NCBI GenBank assembly: GCA_964501655.1
Contig: CAZCTN010000003.1
Coordinates: forward strand, 85,414-149,413
DNA length: 64,000 bases
Reading direction: 5' to 3'
From: JAAYJK01 sp964501655
Lineage (GTDB): Bacteria; Bacillota; Syntrophomonadia; Syntrophomonadales; Syntrophomonadaceae
Shown here: in pieces, positions 9,806-17,957 of the stretch
Layout: each line of letters starts with the position of its first letter
Numbering within the stretch: the first letter of the stretch is position 1
Notes under the pieces: model-generated
Told to the model about the DNA's origin: nothing
Database searches by the model: none
Seen by the model: only the letters and a program-made list of their open reading frames with translations
Made by a program: the position numbers and the translations under genes

Positions 9806-9855
9806 AAAAAAGCCCGCGCTTGAAACGTCTATAAACACGTGTCAGTCGTGGGCTT
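9806..9855 (-). terminator. Rho-independent terminator after the UDG-like gene
   Basis: On the minus strand AAGCCCACG pairs with CGCGGGCTT across a long loop and is followed by six T. It lies about 50 bases beyond the stop codon of the UDG-like gene and separates it from the P-type ATPase gene. Confidence 0.7.
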
Positions 9856-9903
9856 GTCATCCCAAATTCTTGTTCTTTTTTCCACCGGTCCAATAGCTCC
9901 AGA

Positions 9904-10575
9904 TCACAAAGTACTAGTTTCCTGATTAGGATAATCGCTGATCGTTATTCCCGACACCATTCTGCTGCAGGTTTCAAGGTTAAATTGTTCCGGTTCGGCC
10001 AAGGAAATAAAACATCTTCCCTGCTCATTGCAGAAAACTTCTTCCGGCTGAAAATCCTTAAAAATTCCGTAAGATTTCAAAACAAATTCGCTGACCCGCT
10101 GCCCAAAGAGCAGCACTATTCTAGGGTTTAATATCTCTAATTCCTCCAATAAAAACGGCAGGCAGCTTATAATGTAATCGTCAGATGGTTTAATTGGGAT
10201 CCCCTCACAGGGTTTAGCGGAGAGCAAACACCTGAGGTCCCGGTCGATCAGTTTATTATTTTGCAGGTAACAGGCGGTGCTGCTACGCAAGGTGCAGGCT
10301 TTAGGCTGACAACGCACCAGAAAGGTATGGTATACCTTATTGAGGTTAAGCTCGCTTTTGATCATTTCTCTAAGCTGCAGAAGTTTATCCGGAGAACTCA
10401 TAACCTGATGGTCGCTTTCAAATACCATCACCAGTTCCGGCTCCAAATCGCCCTTCCCCATTGCAGGCTTGCGCACACAACTTAACAGGGGCTTGCACCG
10501 CTTGCATTGAGCAATCCTATCTTCCATCTCAATGATGAATCGAATATTCTGTTCCCTGCGACCACCTATGGTCAT
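9904..10575 (-). CDS. Degenerate family-4 uracil-DNA-glycosylase-like protein
   Basis: 223-aa protein with the layout of family-4 uracil-DNA glycosylases: an N-terminal CKRC pair, two later cysteines (AKPCEG, IISCLPFL) that could complete a 4Fe-4S site, the strand VYHTFLVRCQP, and LNPRIVLLFGQRV. The catalytic parts are not conserved: where active enzymes have GEGPG followed by acidic residues this one has FESDHQVMSS, and the C-terminal HPS/HPA motif is replaced by SLAEPEQF. I infer an iron-sulphur protein of this fold that does not excise uracil, or does so by another route. ATG 10575 has GGAAGGGAG at good spacing. It follows an unknown gene by 46 bases. Confidence 0.6.
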   Translation of the reverse strand: MTIGGRREQNIRFIIEMEDRIAQCKRCKPLLSCVRKPAMGKGDLEPELVMVFESDHQVMSSPDKLLQLREMIKSELNLNKVYHTFLVRCQPKACTLRSSTACYLQNNKLIDRDLRCLLSAKPCEGIPIKPSDDYIISCLPFLLEELEILNPRIVLLFGQRVSEFVLKSYGIFKDFQPEEVFCNEQGRCFISLAEPEQFNLETCSRMVSGITISDYPNQETSTL

Positions 10576-10621
10576 TAAGAGGACTCCCTTCCAACAAGCT
10601 ATTGGTATGAGATGGATAATA

Positions 10622-11032
10622 TTATTGCTTTTTTTCCTTTAACTTGTATAAATAATCCCGGGTTCGGCTATTTAATCCCCAGGTTGCATCTCCCAGTTTT
10701 ACACTGAGGTATTTTCTCATGTTGACATCCAGATCAGGATTGACATGATCCAGCAGCAGATATAATAAACGCAGTATATCCACCATGTTGGAAAATAGCC
10801 TTTCTGTGGGCACCATCTGCAACAGCTTGTCTTTTCTGCCATAATGGTAAACCATTTTCTTCAGGACCCACAGCATTTCTGCATTTGACCATTCGTCTTT
10901 CTTGATTATTTCATCCATCAGGGCATCCGAACCCAGGGTGTTTTCCAAATTCTCAATATCTCTCCAGGCCTGACTGCCGAATATGGTATTATCTATACCC
11001 ATCATTTGTTCAACTAAATCTCTTTCTTTCAC
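10622..11032 (-). CDS. Hypothetical protein
   Basis: 136-aa soluble, mostly helical, acidic-basic mixed protein that I do not recognise. No signal peptide, membrane segment, cysteine pair or nucleotide-binding motif is visible. Leu- and Met-rich helices (VDILRLLYLLLDHV) suggest a small helical bundle. GTG 11032 has AGGAGG five bases upstream. It is 16 bases downstream of the LysM/NlpC gene and 46 bases upstream of the UDG-like gene, so these three are probably one transcription unit. Confidence 0.75.
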   Translation of the reverse strand: MKERDLVEQMMGIDNTIFGSQAWRDIENLENTLGSDALMDEIIKKDEWSNAEMLWVLKKMVYHYGRKDKLLQMVPTERLFSNMVDILRLLYLLLDHVNPDLDVNMRKYLSVKLGDATWGLNSRTRDYLYKLKEKKQ

Positions 11033-11048
11033 CTTGTCCTCCTGCAGT

Positions 11049-12098
11049 TTATCTGATTATTCTTCGTGCCCCCACATAAGACGTGGAATAATAGCTTTCT
11101 GAAAGAGCAGTGTATATTACGCCTCCGCTGCGGGGTGAACTGGAATGAATAAAGCGGTTGTCCCCGGCGTATATTCCTGAATGGTCTATTCCTCCGCCGT
11201 TGCAGGCAAAGAAAACCAGGTCGCCCACCATGAGTTCAGACTTGCTTACCGCTATACCTTGCTGGTATTGACCGGCGGCAGTTCTGGACAGCGAATATCC
11301 GCACTGTTTATATACATATTGTACAAATCCCGAGCAATCAAAACCGGAAGGGGAAGTGCCGCCATAAGCATAGGGGACTCCCAGGTATTGTTTGGCAACT
11401 TCCAGTACTCTTTGTCCATCTATGGCAGAACCGGACCGGGACACCTCTGATCCTGCTGTTGCTGAAGCAGTTCCGGCACCGGCAGCCACCTGCAGTTTTT
11501 GTCCAGGATAAATCAGGTCACTATTCAATTGGTTAATGCTCATTAACTGACTGGTACTCATTGAGTATCTCTGGGCTATAGCTCCCAGACAATCTCCTGA
11601 TTGCACGATATAAACAGTATCATTGGCAACCTCAGCCACGGCAGCAGCCGGAGCCTGGCTGACAGCTCCCCCGCTGTTACTGTCGGTAATATTGCTGCCC
11701 GGAACCTTTAATGTCTGACCTACCTGCAAAAAGGTACTATTCAGCTGGTTGAGCTGTATAAGTTTGTCTGCCGTGGTACCGTAACGCTGGGCTATCACAC
11801 TTAGGCAATCCCCCGACTGCACTGTATAAATGCCAGTTGAAGCAGATACCGAAGCGGCAGTGGTATAAACCGGCTGGTTACCGGCTTTTAATATCAGCTG
11901 ATCGCCAATATTCAACCGGTCAGACTTCAATTGGTTTAATTCCATCAGCTGCTGGACCGTGGTTCCGTTCTCAGCGGCTATCTTCCATAAAGAATCACCG
12001 GATTTTACCGTATAGATAGTACTGTTGGCCAGAGAACTGGTGCTGGTGAGCAACACCAAAGTTATTGCCAACATAAATAATATGCAGAATTTTCTCAC
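11049..12098 (-). CDS. Secreted peptidoglycan hydrolase: three LysM domains plus NlpC/P60
   Basis: Cell-wall hydrolase that should cut peptide stems of peptidoglycan. A signal peptide (about residues 1-25, hydrophobic LFMLAITLVLLTS) is followed by three LysM repeats (YTVKSGDSLWKIA, YTVQSGDCLSVIA, YIVQSGDCLGAIA), joined by Ser/Ala-rich linkers. A C-terminal NlpC/P60 domain (about 230-349) has the nucleophile in FDCSGF, the His in DHSGIY and a polar residue near FIHSS. The gene probably starts at GTG 12098 after AGGATAGG. The adjacent unknown gene is close enough to be co-transcribed. Substrate bond and role (vegetative growth or sporulation) cannot be told. Confidence 0.93.
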   Translation of the reverse strand: MRKFCILFMLAITLVLLTSTSSLANSTIYTVKSGDSLWKIAAENGTTVQQLMELNQLKSDRLNIGDQLILKAGNQPVYTTAASVSASTGIYTVQSGDCLSVIAQRYGTTADKLIQLNQLNSTFLQVGQTLKVPGSNITDSNSGGAVSQAPAAAVAEVANDTVYIVQSGDCLGAIAQRYSMSTSQLMSINQLNSDLIYPGQKLQVAAGAGTASATAGSEVSRSGSAIDGQRVLEVAKQYLGVPYAYGGTSPSGFDCSGFVQYVYKQCGYSLSRTAAGQYQQGIAVSKSELMVGDLVFFACNGGGIDHSGIYAGDNRFIHSSSPRSGGVIYTALSESYYSTSYVGARRIIR

Positions 12099-12196
12099 TT
12101 TATATACCTATCCTTTCCAGAACTTTTCCAATCCAGTGAAATATTCTACAAGGACAGGTATCTTTCCTGCTGAATCCAGTTTTTTCTATGGATTTT

Positions 12197-13084
12197 TTAC
12201 TTTTTTCGATTAATATGTCTCTTGAGCTGATTTACCAACTCGCAATTTACCCCCCATGTTCCCAGCTCATAACAGTGGGATATACCGGCAGTTCCGTGAT
12301 AATCTGACCCACCGGTAACCAGGAGATTTTTCCTCCGGCACAGTTCCAGATATTTACTTATTAGGCCCGGGCTGTGCTCCGGGTAATAGACTTCCAAACC
12401 CTGTGCCCCCATCTCGATAACCATCTCGACTATTCTGTCATTGTGCAACAAGCCGGGATGGGCCAGTACACTGGCTCCTCCGGCATCCCTGATCAATTCG
12501 ATGGCAGTCTGGGGTTCAAACTTGTAACGCGGTACATAAGCTGGCCGCCCTTTGCCAATAAACCGGTCAAAAGCTTCCCGTTCGCACGAAATATATCCCT
12601 TCTCTATTAGGGCACGAGCTATATGGGGTCGGGCGATCAGCTCTTCAATAGCTATCTCTTGGACTCTGGTCATATCAATCATCATCCCCATACCCCGGAG
12701 CTTCTTAACCATCCTTTCGGCCCTTTCCAGTCGGGCCCACTTTATTTGCTCCAGCTGACAGCAGAGCTTCTCCTGCTTTGGATCAATGAAATATCCCAGG
12801 ATGTGAATTTCATAGCCTTCCAGTTCGGTGTTCATTTCTATTCCCGGTATAAAATCAAGGGGCAGTTGATTGTCATGGATATAATCCTGAGCCCAGGCCA
12901 ATCCATCTACTGTATCATGATCAGTGACAGCTAATCCCGTCAGATTCAGTTCATATGCTCTGTACACCACCTGTTCGGGGGTCAGGACCCCATCGGAAGC
13001 TGTGGTATGTATATGCAGATCATAGTTGACCTGAGAATGACATTTTTTACTGTCAATATCCGCCCAAGGGGACTGATTCACCAT
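12197..13084 (-). CDS. PHP-domain phosphoesterase (RNase AM / YciV type)
   Basis: Metal-dependent phosphoesterase; the family hydrolyses 3',5'-nucleoside bisphosphates or trims RNA 5' ends. The 295-aa protein shows the PHP metal motifs DLHIHTTASDG, VTDHDTVDG, HILGYF, VLAHPG and GGSDYHG in the usual order. The insert at about residues 100-160 carries AIEELIARPHIARALIE, typical of this subgroup. ATG 13084 follows GGAGAGGGAG. It begins 18 bases after the end of the M19 dipeptidase gene. No link to polymerase III is implied, because the replication domains are absent. Confidence 0.88.
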   Translation of the reverse strand: MVNQSPWADIDSKKCHSQVNYDLHIHTTASDGVLTPEQVVYRAYELNLTGLAVTDHDTVDGLAWAQDYIHDNQLPLDFIPGIEMNTELEGYEIHILGYFIDPKQEKLCCQLEQIKWARLERAERMVKKLRGMGMMIDMTRVQEIAIEELIARPHIARALIEKGYISCEREAFDRFIGKGRPAYVPRYKFEPQTAIELIRDAGGASVLAHPGLLHNDRIVEMVIEMGAQGLEVYYPEHSPGLISKYLELCRRKNLLVTGGSDYHGTAGISHCYELGTWGVNCELVNQLKRHINRKK

Positions 13085-13102
13085 CTTTTTCTCCCTCTCC
13101 TA

Positions 13103-14029
13103 TTACCTGAGTATCCCGCTGACGATCTTCAGAGCATTTCTGTACAAAATCATATCAATTTCATCCGGAGTGAAGCCTCTTCCGGTCAGCAATTCGGGCC
13201 AGATTATATACCCTTCCACCCCCGGCATGACTATATCCTCAGCTCCGTCAAAATCTGATCCCAGAGCTAAATGTTTTACCCCAATAAGATCCGCAATATA
13301 TACAATGTGGTCCAGCAAGTCCTCCAGAGAGGCCCCCGGTTCCTTAACAAAATCACTAACCTGAGTAATCCCAATAATACCGCCATTCTCCTTCAGAGCC
13401 AGCAGTTGTTTATCGCTAAGATTTCTGGGATGGGGGCACAGGGTTCTGCTATTGGCATGAGTTACCAGCAAAGGTTTATTATATACTTCCAAAAGGTCAA
13501 AATACCCCCTTTCAGAAATATGGGCTCCATCAAGTATTATACCCATTTTATCCATTTCCTGTACCACCTCCCGGCCCCACCGGCTAAGGCCCCCGGCATC
13601 CTTCCCCGCTCCGATGCCTCCTGACAAGAGGTTGCTGTTGTTCCAGGTTAGCCCCATGCTTCTTAACCCGGATTCAAACAGGAACTCCAGAATATCCTTA
13701 TCCTTACCCAGGGCTTCCGCACCTTCCAGGTGCAGAATTCCGCCTATACCCTTACCGGTCCAATTGGCATCCAGATCCTGGCGGGATAGCAATTTATATA
13801 TGAATTCCTGGTTGGCATGCACTTGATTTTCATAATATTCTATCTGCCGGCATACTTCAGCCAGAGCAGCAGTGCTTTCCTGGGGTCCGGCAAAGATAGC
13901 CATAAACTGTATTTTTATCCCGGATTCCAGGCCCCGGACCAGATCAAAATGACCGGAATTACTGAACAATTCCTTCCGGTTAACGGTTATAGCAGATAAG
14001 GTATCACAATGCAAGTCGATAATATTCAT
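13103..14029 (-). CDS. Membrane dipeptidase family (peptidase M19)
   Basis: Zinc dipeptidase of the renal-dipeptidase family, acting on short or D-amino-acid-containing dipeptides. The 308-aa protein has DLHCDT (metal ligands H and D) at residues 5-10, HLEGAEAL with the bridging Glu, the LLVTHANSR His and LGSDFDG. No signal peptide is seen, so it is probably cytoplasmic. ATG 14029 follows GGGGGA. It sits between spoVS and the PHP gene; this neighbourhood gives no clear hint about substrate. Confidence 0.92.
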   Translation of the reverse strand: MNIIDLHCDTLSAITVNRKELFSNSGHFDLVRGLESGIKIQFMAIFAGPQESTAALAEVCRQIEYYENQVHANQEFIYKLLSRQDLDANWTGKGIGGILHLEGAEALGKDKDILEFLFESGLRSMGLTWNNSNLLSGGIGAGKDAGGLSRWGREVVQEMDKMGIILDGAHISERGYFDLLEVYNKPLLVTHANSRTLCPHPRNLSDKQLLALKENGGIIGITQVSDFVKEPGASLEDLLDHIVYIADLIGVKHLALGSDFDGAEDIVMPGVEGYIIWPELLTGRGFTPDEIDMILYRNALKIVSGILR

Positions 14030-14049
14030 CCCAATCCCCCCATAAACTA

Positions 14050-14071
14050 AAGAACCTGCTTGAAGCAGGCC
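14050..14071 (-). terminator. Weak hairpin terminator after spoVS
   Basis: On the minus strand CCTGC and GCAGG flank a five-base loop and are followed by TTCTTTAG. The stem is short and the T tract interrupted, so some read-through into the dipeptidase gene is likely. Confidence 0.4.
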
Positions 14072-14122
14072 TTAAATACTAAAAAGGGTGAAAACTCTAT
14101 TCTTATGATAAGCCGGGAACTC

Positions 14123-14383
14123 CTATCTTGGTTCGATGATCAACTTAATAGCGGTTCTCTCTTCCCCATCAATCATTATATCAGTAAATGCAGGTATGCA
14201 GATAAGGTCCATTCCACTGGGTGCTACAAATCCTCTAGCTATGGCTATTGCTTTAACTGCCTGGTTGATTGCCCCGGCTCCGATAGCCTGAATCTCCGCT
14301 GCTCCTTTCTCTCGTAGAACCCCTGCAAGCGCTCCTGCCACTGAATTTGGACTGGATTTAGCTGATACTTTTAATACTTCCAT
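14123..14383 (-). CDS. spoVS: Stage V sporulation protein S
   Basis: Small Alba-like protein needed in Bacillus for progress through sporulation (coat assembly and septation effects). The 86-aa product is highly typical: LKVSAKSSPNSVAGALAGVL at the N-terminus, then AIGAGAINQAVKAIAIARG and a C-terminal IKLIIEPR. GGGAGGG precedes ATG 14383. It follows ymdB, as in Bacillus, but with a 119-base gap that contains a good SigH-like promoter, so it is probably transcribed on its own at the onset of sporulation. Confidence 0.96.
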   Translation of the reverse strand: MEVLKVSAKSSPNSVAGALAGVLREKGAAEIQAIGAGAINQAVKAIAIARGFVAPSGMDLICIPAFTDIMIDGEERTAIKLIIEPR

Positions 14384-14439
14384 CAGATACCCTCCCTCAA
14401 AAAGTTATAAAAACCAGATAGGCTACCCTTATAATCTAT

Positions 14440-14464
14440 ATTCTAAATTAGGGTAACAATTCCT
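14440..14464 (-). promoter_or_regulatory. SigH-like promoter of spoVS
   Basis: On the minus strand AGGAATT (14464-14458) is followed after 14 bases by GAAT (14443-14440), which fits the SigH consensus AGGAWWW then GAAT, including spacing. It lies 57 bases before the spoVS start. In Bacillus spoVS is a SigH gene (established knowledge); the assignment here is by motif only. Confidence 0.6.
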
Positions 14465-14502
14465 TCTTTTTGGTAAAAAGTTTTGGATAATATTACATAT
14501 CC

Positions 14503-15288
14503 TTATTCGCTATAAGGTATGGAAATCCTTTTTATCTCCAGGACTTTATCCCGGTCTTCATCCACCTGCAGCACTACCCCTTCCAGCTGAGCCGGACCGG
14601 TGGCTACTTCAAATCTCACCGGCCTGCCGGTAAGAAATTTTTGAATCACAATATCCTTGTTCATTCCTAGAATGGAGTCAATGGGGCCGGTCATCCCCAG
14701 GTCAGTAATATATGCGGTTCCTCCGGGAAGTATCCGTTCATCCGAAGTTTGAATATGGGTGTGGGTTCCTAGAACAGCAGTCACCCGGCTATCAACAAAA
14801 TAAGCAAAAGCCAGCTTTTCCGAGGTTGCCTCGCCATGAAAATCAACCAGAATCATATCCGCTTGATCTCCTATTTCCCGCAAAATAGCCTCCATAACTT
14901 GAAAAGGGCAATCCAGATTGGATAGAAAAACTCGCCCGGACAAATTAACCACCGCCAGGTTCTTATTAAAACCAGCCTTGTAAATATGATATCCCTGACC
15001 CGGACAGGGAGCAGGATAATTGGCTGGTCTTATCAGCCGAAATTCATCATCGATAAAGTTCAATATATCCCGGTTGTCCCATACATGGTTCCCCATGGTG
15101 AGCACATCTATTCCGGTTGCCAGAATTTCATCCATCACTGATCTGGTTAATCCTCTTCCACCGGCAGCGTTTTCAGCATTGGCTATGGTGAAAGAAATAT
15201 CATACTGCTTTTGTATCTGCGCTAAACCCTTTTTCAATACCCCTCTGCCCGGTCTCCCAACAATGTCTCCGATAAATAAGATATTCAA
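14503..15288 (-). CDS. ymdB: Metallophosphoesterase YmdB (2',3'-cAMP phosphodiesterase family)
   Basis: Di-iron phosphodiesterase; in Bacillus it hydrolyses 2',3'-cyclic nucleotides and influences biofilm and sporulation gene expression, possibly through RNase Y. The 261-aa protein has FIGDIVGRPG, NAENAAGGRG, TMGNHVWDN, VDFHGEATSEK and GTHTHIQTSDE, all metal or active-site motifs of the family. It starts at TTG 15288, six bases after GGGGGG. The usual rny-ymdB-spoVS order is kept, but with an unknown gene placed between rny and ymdB. Confidence 0.95.
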   Translation of the reverse strand: MNILFIGDIVGRPGRGVLKKGLAQIQKQYDISFTIANAENAAGGRGLTRSVMDEILATGIDVLTMGNHVWDNRDILNFIDDEFRLIRPANYPAPCPGQGYHIYKAGFNKNLAVVNLSGRVFLSNLDCPFQVMEAILREIGDQADMILVDFHGEATSEKLAFAYFVDSRVTAVLGTHTHIQTSDERILPGGTAYITDLGMTGPIDSILGMNKDIVIQKFLTGRPVRFEVATGPAQLEGVVLQVDEDRDKVLEIKRISIPYSE

Positions 15289-15311
15289 TTATAACCCCCC
15301 GGTCAGTACTG

Positions 15312-15809
15312 TTATTTATTAAAAACGAGAACCCGGCCGTGATCCCGGTAGGCCAGAAAATTACTGGTACTTGCCTTTTCACGGTTTATTTTGTATAAAA
15401 GGTTCTCTTTGATTCGCTCCTTAAATACATCCTCGGTTATTATCTTGCCACTGTCCCTTATTATGAATTCATTAAAGCATTTTTGCAACAGCCTGGCAAA
15501 GACTTCGACCTCTCCTTCAGTCAAACTTTGTACATCCCGGTGATATCTTAAGAAAGTCAAATCAGATTCTTCATATTCCTTAAATTTGATTTTAATTATA
15601 TTGGTTTCGATGCCGGACAGTTTATGAAACATAGCTACACTTTTATGGGCTTCGCTTATGAACCGGGCTTGCTTTCCTTTTTCAATCTTACCTTGCAGGG
15701 CTACTTCGATTTTTATCTCGCCATTCCCTGCGTCATATTTAACTGCATTGAATTCCGGGTATCTCAATAGTACGCTGATAAATATGTCCAGTCCTGCATT
15801 GTCTTGCAT
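15312..15809 (-). CDS. Hypothetical protein between rny and ymdB
   Basis: 165-aa protein I do not recognise. It is soluble, with alternating beta strands and helices (LDIFISVLLRYPEF, EIKIEVALQG, IIKIKFKEYEE) and no cysteine pair or nucleotide motif. The reading frame is open further upstream (to 15974), but AAGGAGAAG seven bases before ATG 15809 gives a much better start. It is 23 bases upstream of ymdB and so probably co-transcribed with it; a strong terminator separates it from rny. Location next to two RNA-metabolism genes suggests, but does not show, a related role. Confidence 0.75.
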   Translation of the reverse strand: MQDNAGLDIFISVLLRYPEFNAVKYDAGNGEIKIEVALQGKIEKGKQARFISEAHKSVAMFHKLSGIETNIIKIKFKEYEESDLTFLRYHRDVQSLTEGEVEVFARLLQKCFNEFIIRDSGKIITEDVFKERIKENLLYKINREKASTSNFLAYRDHGRVLVFNK

Positions 15810-15972
15810 AATCCATCTTCTCCTTATATGTATCCTATAATCATGTTTCTTTAATAGTAATGGAAATCCTGCTTTTGATGGCCTTGTAAAATATAACAAA
15901 TCCCTGGCAAGGCCCATATTATGGTGTCGTAACCTATCAACCTGTATTCGCTCACGACCGGAACAGGACAAC

Positions 15973-16007
15973 AAAAAACTGCCCTAACCACAAAGGGTTA
16001 GAGCAGC
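15973..16007 (-). terminator. Rho-independent terminator of rny
   Basis: On the minus strand CTGCTCTAACC and GGTTAGGGCAG pair around a six-base loop, followed by six T. It starts about 18 bases after the rny stop codon. Confidence 0.9.
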
Positions 16008-16024
16008 CTGCTTATTTTGCTGAT

Positions 16025-17536
16025 TTATTTAGCATATTCCACCGATCTGGTTTCTCTTATCACTACTACCTTTATCTGTCCCGGATACTCCAATTCCTGT
16101 TCCACCCGATTGGCAATATCACGAGCCAGGTTTATGGATTGAAGATCATCAATCTGTTCCGGTTTAACTATTATCCTGATTTCTCTTCCTGCCTGAATAG
16201 CAAAGGATCTATCTACTCCTTCGAAGGAATCTGCCAGTCCTTCTAGTTTCTCCAGGCGTTTTATATAGGCTTCCAAGGTTTCTCGCCTTGCTCCCGGCCT
16301 GGATGCAGATATAGCATCAGCTGCCTGTACCAAAATGGCTTCTATAGTCAGCGGATCAATGTCACCATGATGAGCTGCTATACAGTGAATCACATCCTTG
16401 TTCTCCCGGAACTTTTTCGCCAGGTCTACGCCAATCTCCACGTGGGGACCGGCTACCTCGTGGTCCACTGCCTTGCCAATATCATGCAGCAGTCCGGCCC
16501 TTTTGGCCAGATTTACGTCCACATCCAGTTCTGCGGCCATAACCCCGGCTAAATGAGCCACCTCGATGGAATGCTTCAATACATTCTGACCATAACTGGT
16601 ACGATACCTTAATCGACCCAGGAGCTTAATGATTTCAGGATGCAATCCATGCACTCCAACTTCAAATGCAGCTTCCTCACCGATTTCTCTTAACTGCTGT
16701 TCAATTTCCTTTTGAGCTTTGTTGACCATTTCCTCGATACGAGCCGGGTGTATCCTTCCGTCTGACACCAAATGCTCCAAAGCATAACGGGCCACTTCTC
16801 TCCTGATGGGATCAAAGGAAGACAATATTACCGCTTCGGGAGTATCATCAATGATCAGATCAACTCCGGTCATGGTTTCAAAGGTCCTTATATTTCTCCC
16901 CTCTCTGCCAATTATCCTGCCTTTCATCTCATCATTGGGCAGAGCTACCACTGATACAGTAGTTTCAGACACAACATCCGCAGCACATTTTTGAATAGCC
17001 AGAGATACAACGTTTCTTGCTCTCTTGTTGGCTTCTTCTCGCGCTTCAGTCTCGATATTCTTAATCATAACCGCCGTTTCCTGTCGGATCTGCTGTTCCA
17101 CATTGTTCAACAGCAGTTCCTTGGCTTCTTCAGAGGTTAAGCCTGATAGCCTCTCCAGCTCCTTAACCTGACTGGACAGAATGATCTGCAGATCTTGTTC
17201 AGCTTTCTCCGTATCCCTAATTTTATCTTGAAGCACCTGATCCTTTTTCTCGAGAACCTCCGTCTTCTTATCCAGCATCTCTTCTTTCTGGATAATTCTT
17301 CTTTCCAGACGGTCTAATTCTCTGCGCCGGTCACGAATATCCTTTTCCGATTCCTGCCGATTGCGATGAATTTCCTCTTTGGCCTCCAGCAGGATTTCCT
17401 TGGATTTGGCCTCGGCTTCCTTGGCGGACTCCTCCTTAATCCGGTTGGCTTCCTCCTCAGCGGCGCCGATCTTGCTTTCTCCAATAAACCTCCTGGCATA
17501 ATAACCGAAAGTTATTCCTACGGCCAGTGCAATCAT
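16025..17536 (-). CDS. rny: Ribonuclease Y
   Basis: Membrane-anchored endoribonuclease that starts bulk mRNA decay in Firmicutes. Order of parts: N-terminal membrane helix, long charged coiled coil (about 30-190), KH domain with GRIIGREGRNIRTFE, and an HD domain with HDIGKA and HHGD. From ATG 17536 the protein is 503 aa, but the hydrophobic anchor would then be only about 14 residues. The frame stays open for 12 more codons to two AUA codons (17572, 17569), and AGGAGG sits six and nine bases before them; that start gives a full-length membrane helix. I give the ATG coordinates as the conservative call. Confidence 0.95.
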   Translation of the reverse strand: MIALAVGITFGYYARRFIGESKIGAAEEEANRIKEESAKEAEAKSKEILLEAKEEIHRNRQESEKDIRDRRRELDRLERRIIQKEEMLDKKTEVLEKKDQVLQDKIRDTEKAEQDLQIILSSQVKELERLSGLTSEEAKELLLNNVEQQIRQETAVMIKNIETEAREEANKRARNVVSLAIQKCAADVVSETTVSVVALPNDEMKGRIIGREGRNIRTFETMTGVDLIIDDTPEAVILSSFDPIRREVARYALEHLVSDGRIHPARIEEMVNKAQKEIEQQLREIGEEAAFEVGVHGLHPEIIKLLGRLRYRTSYGQNVLKHSIEVAHLAGVMAAELDVDVNLAKRAGLLHDIGKAVDHEVAGPHVEIGVDLAKKFRENKDVIHCIAAHHGDIDPLTIEAILVQAADAISASRPGARRETLEAYIKRLEKLEGLADSFEGVDRSFAIQAGREIRIIVKPEQIDDLQSINLARDIANRVEQELEYPGQIKVVVIRETRSVEYAK

Positions 17537-17576
17537 TATAGCTATAAACGTTAGTAGTGTACTGCCTATTATTGGT

Positions 17577-17586
17577 CACCTCCTCT
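17577..17586 (-). promoter_or_regulatory. Strong Shine-Dalgarno that argues for an AUA start of rny
   Basis: AGAGGAGGTG on the minus strand is the only good ribosome binding site near rny. Its AGGAGG core is six bases before an in-frame AUA (17572) and nine before a second AUA (17569), but 42 bases before the first ATG (17536). No ATG, GTG or TTG lies in the rny frame between them. Confidence 0.65.
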
Positions 17587-17957
17587 TGCTTAATAATCAA
17601 TTATCAATTATCCCCTATGCTTATACATAAAAAAACCGAGTATAAACTCGGTTTGATAGAAGCAATTCTTGATTGAATGGATCAGTTCCTTCCCATGGCT
17701 TTGCTCCGCAAGTGCATAGTATTACCCTTAATCACTGCAATCAGCAACAAACATTACGAAGAACCCGATTATACCTTAACCCTTCCAGACATTCGCTTGT
17801 ATCTCTATTCCCATGTGCAATCAATTATGGTTATTACCATACTCGATAAACCTCTTATCAACATGTCATGAAATCTATGATAAAACAATCGTCCATATGG
17901 TCAAGTCATTCACTGGGCATTACTTCTATCCTGAGTCCTATTTCCATTGTAGTTACT
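17587..17957. other. Gene-free gap between recA and rny
   Basis: About 370 bases with no convincing gene on either strand. It holds the terminator at 17627-17654 and, near 17830, a small palindrome TATGGTAATAACCATA on the minus strand. I see no clear sigma-A promoter for rny after the terminator, so rny may rely on read-through or on a promoter I cannot recognise. Confidence 0.5.
17627..17654 (-). terminator. Rho-independent terminator between recA and rny
   Basis: On the minus strand AAACCGAG, a six-base loop and CTCGGTTT are followed by a run of T. It is about 300 bases after the recA stop codon and 40 bases before the rny ribosome binding site. Confidence 0.8.
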
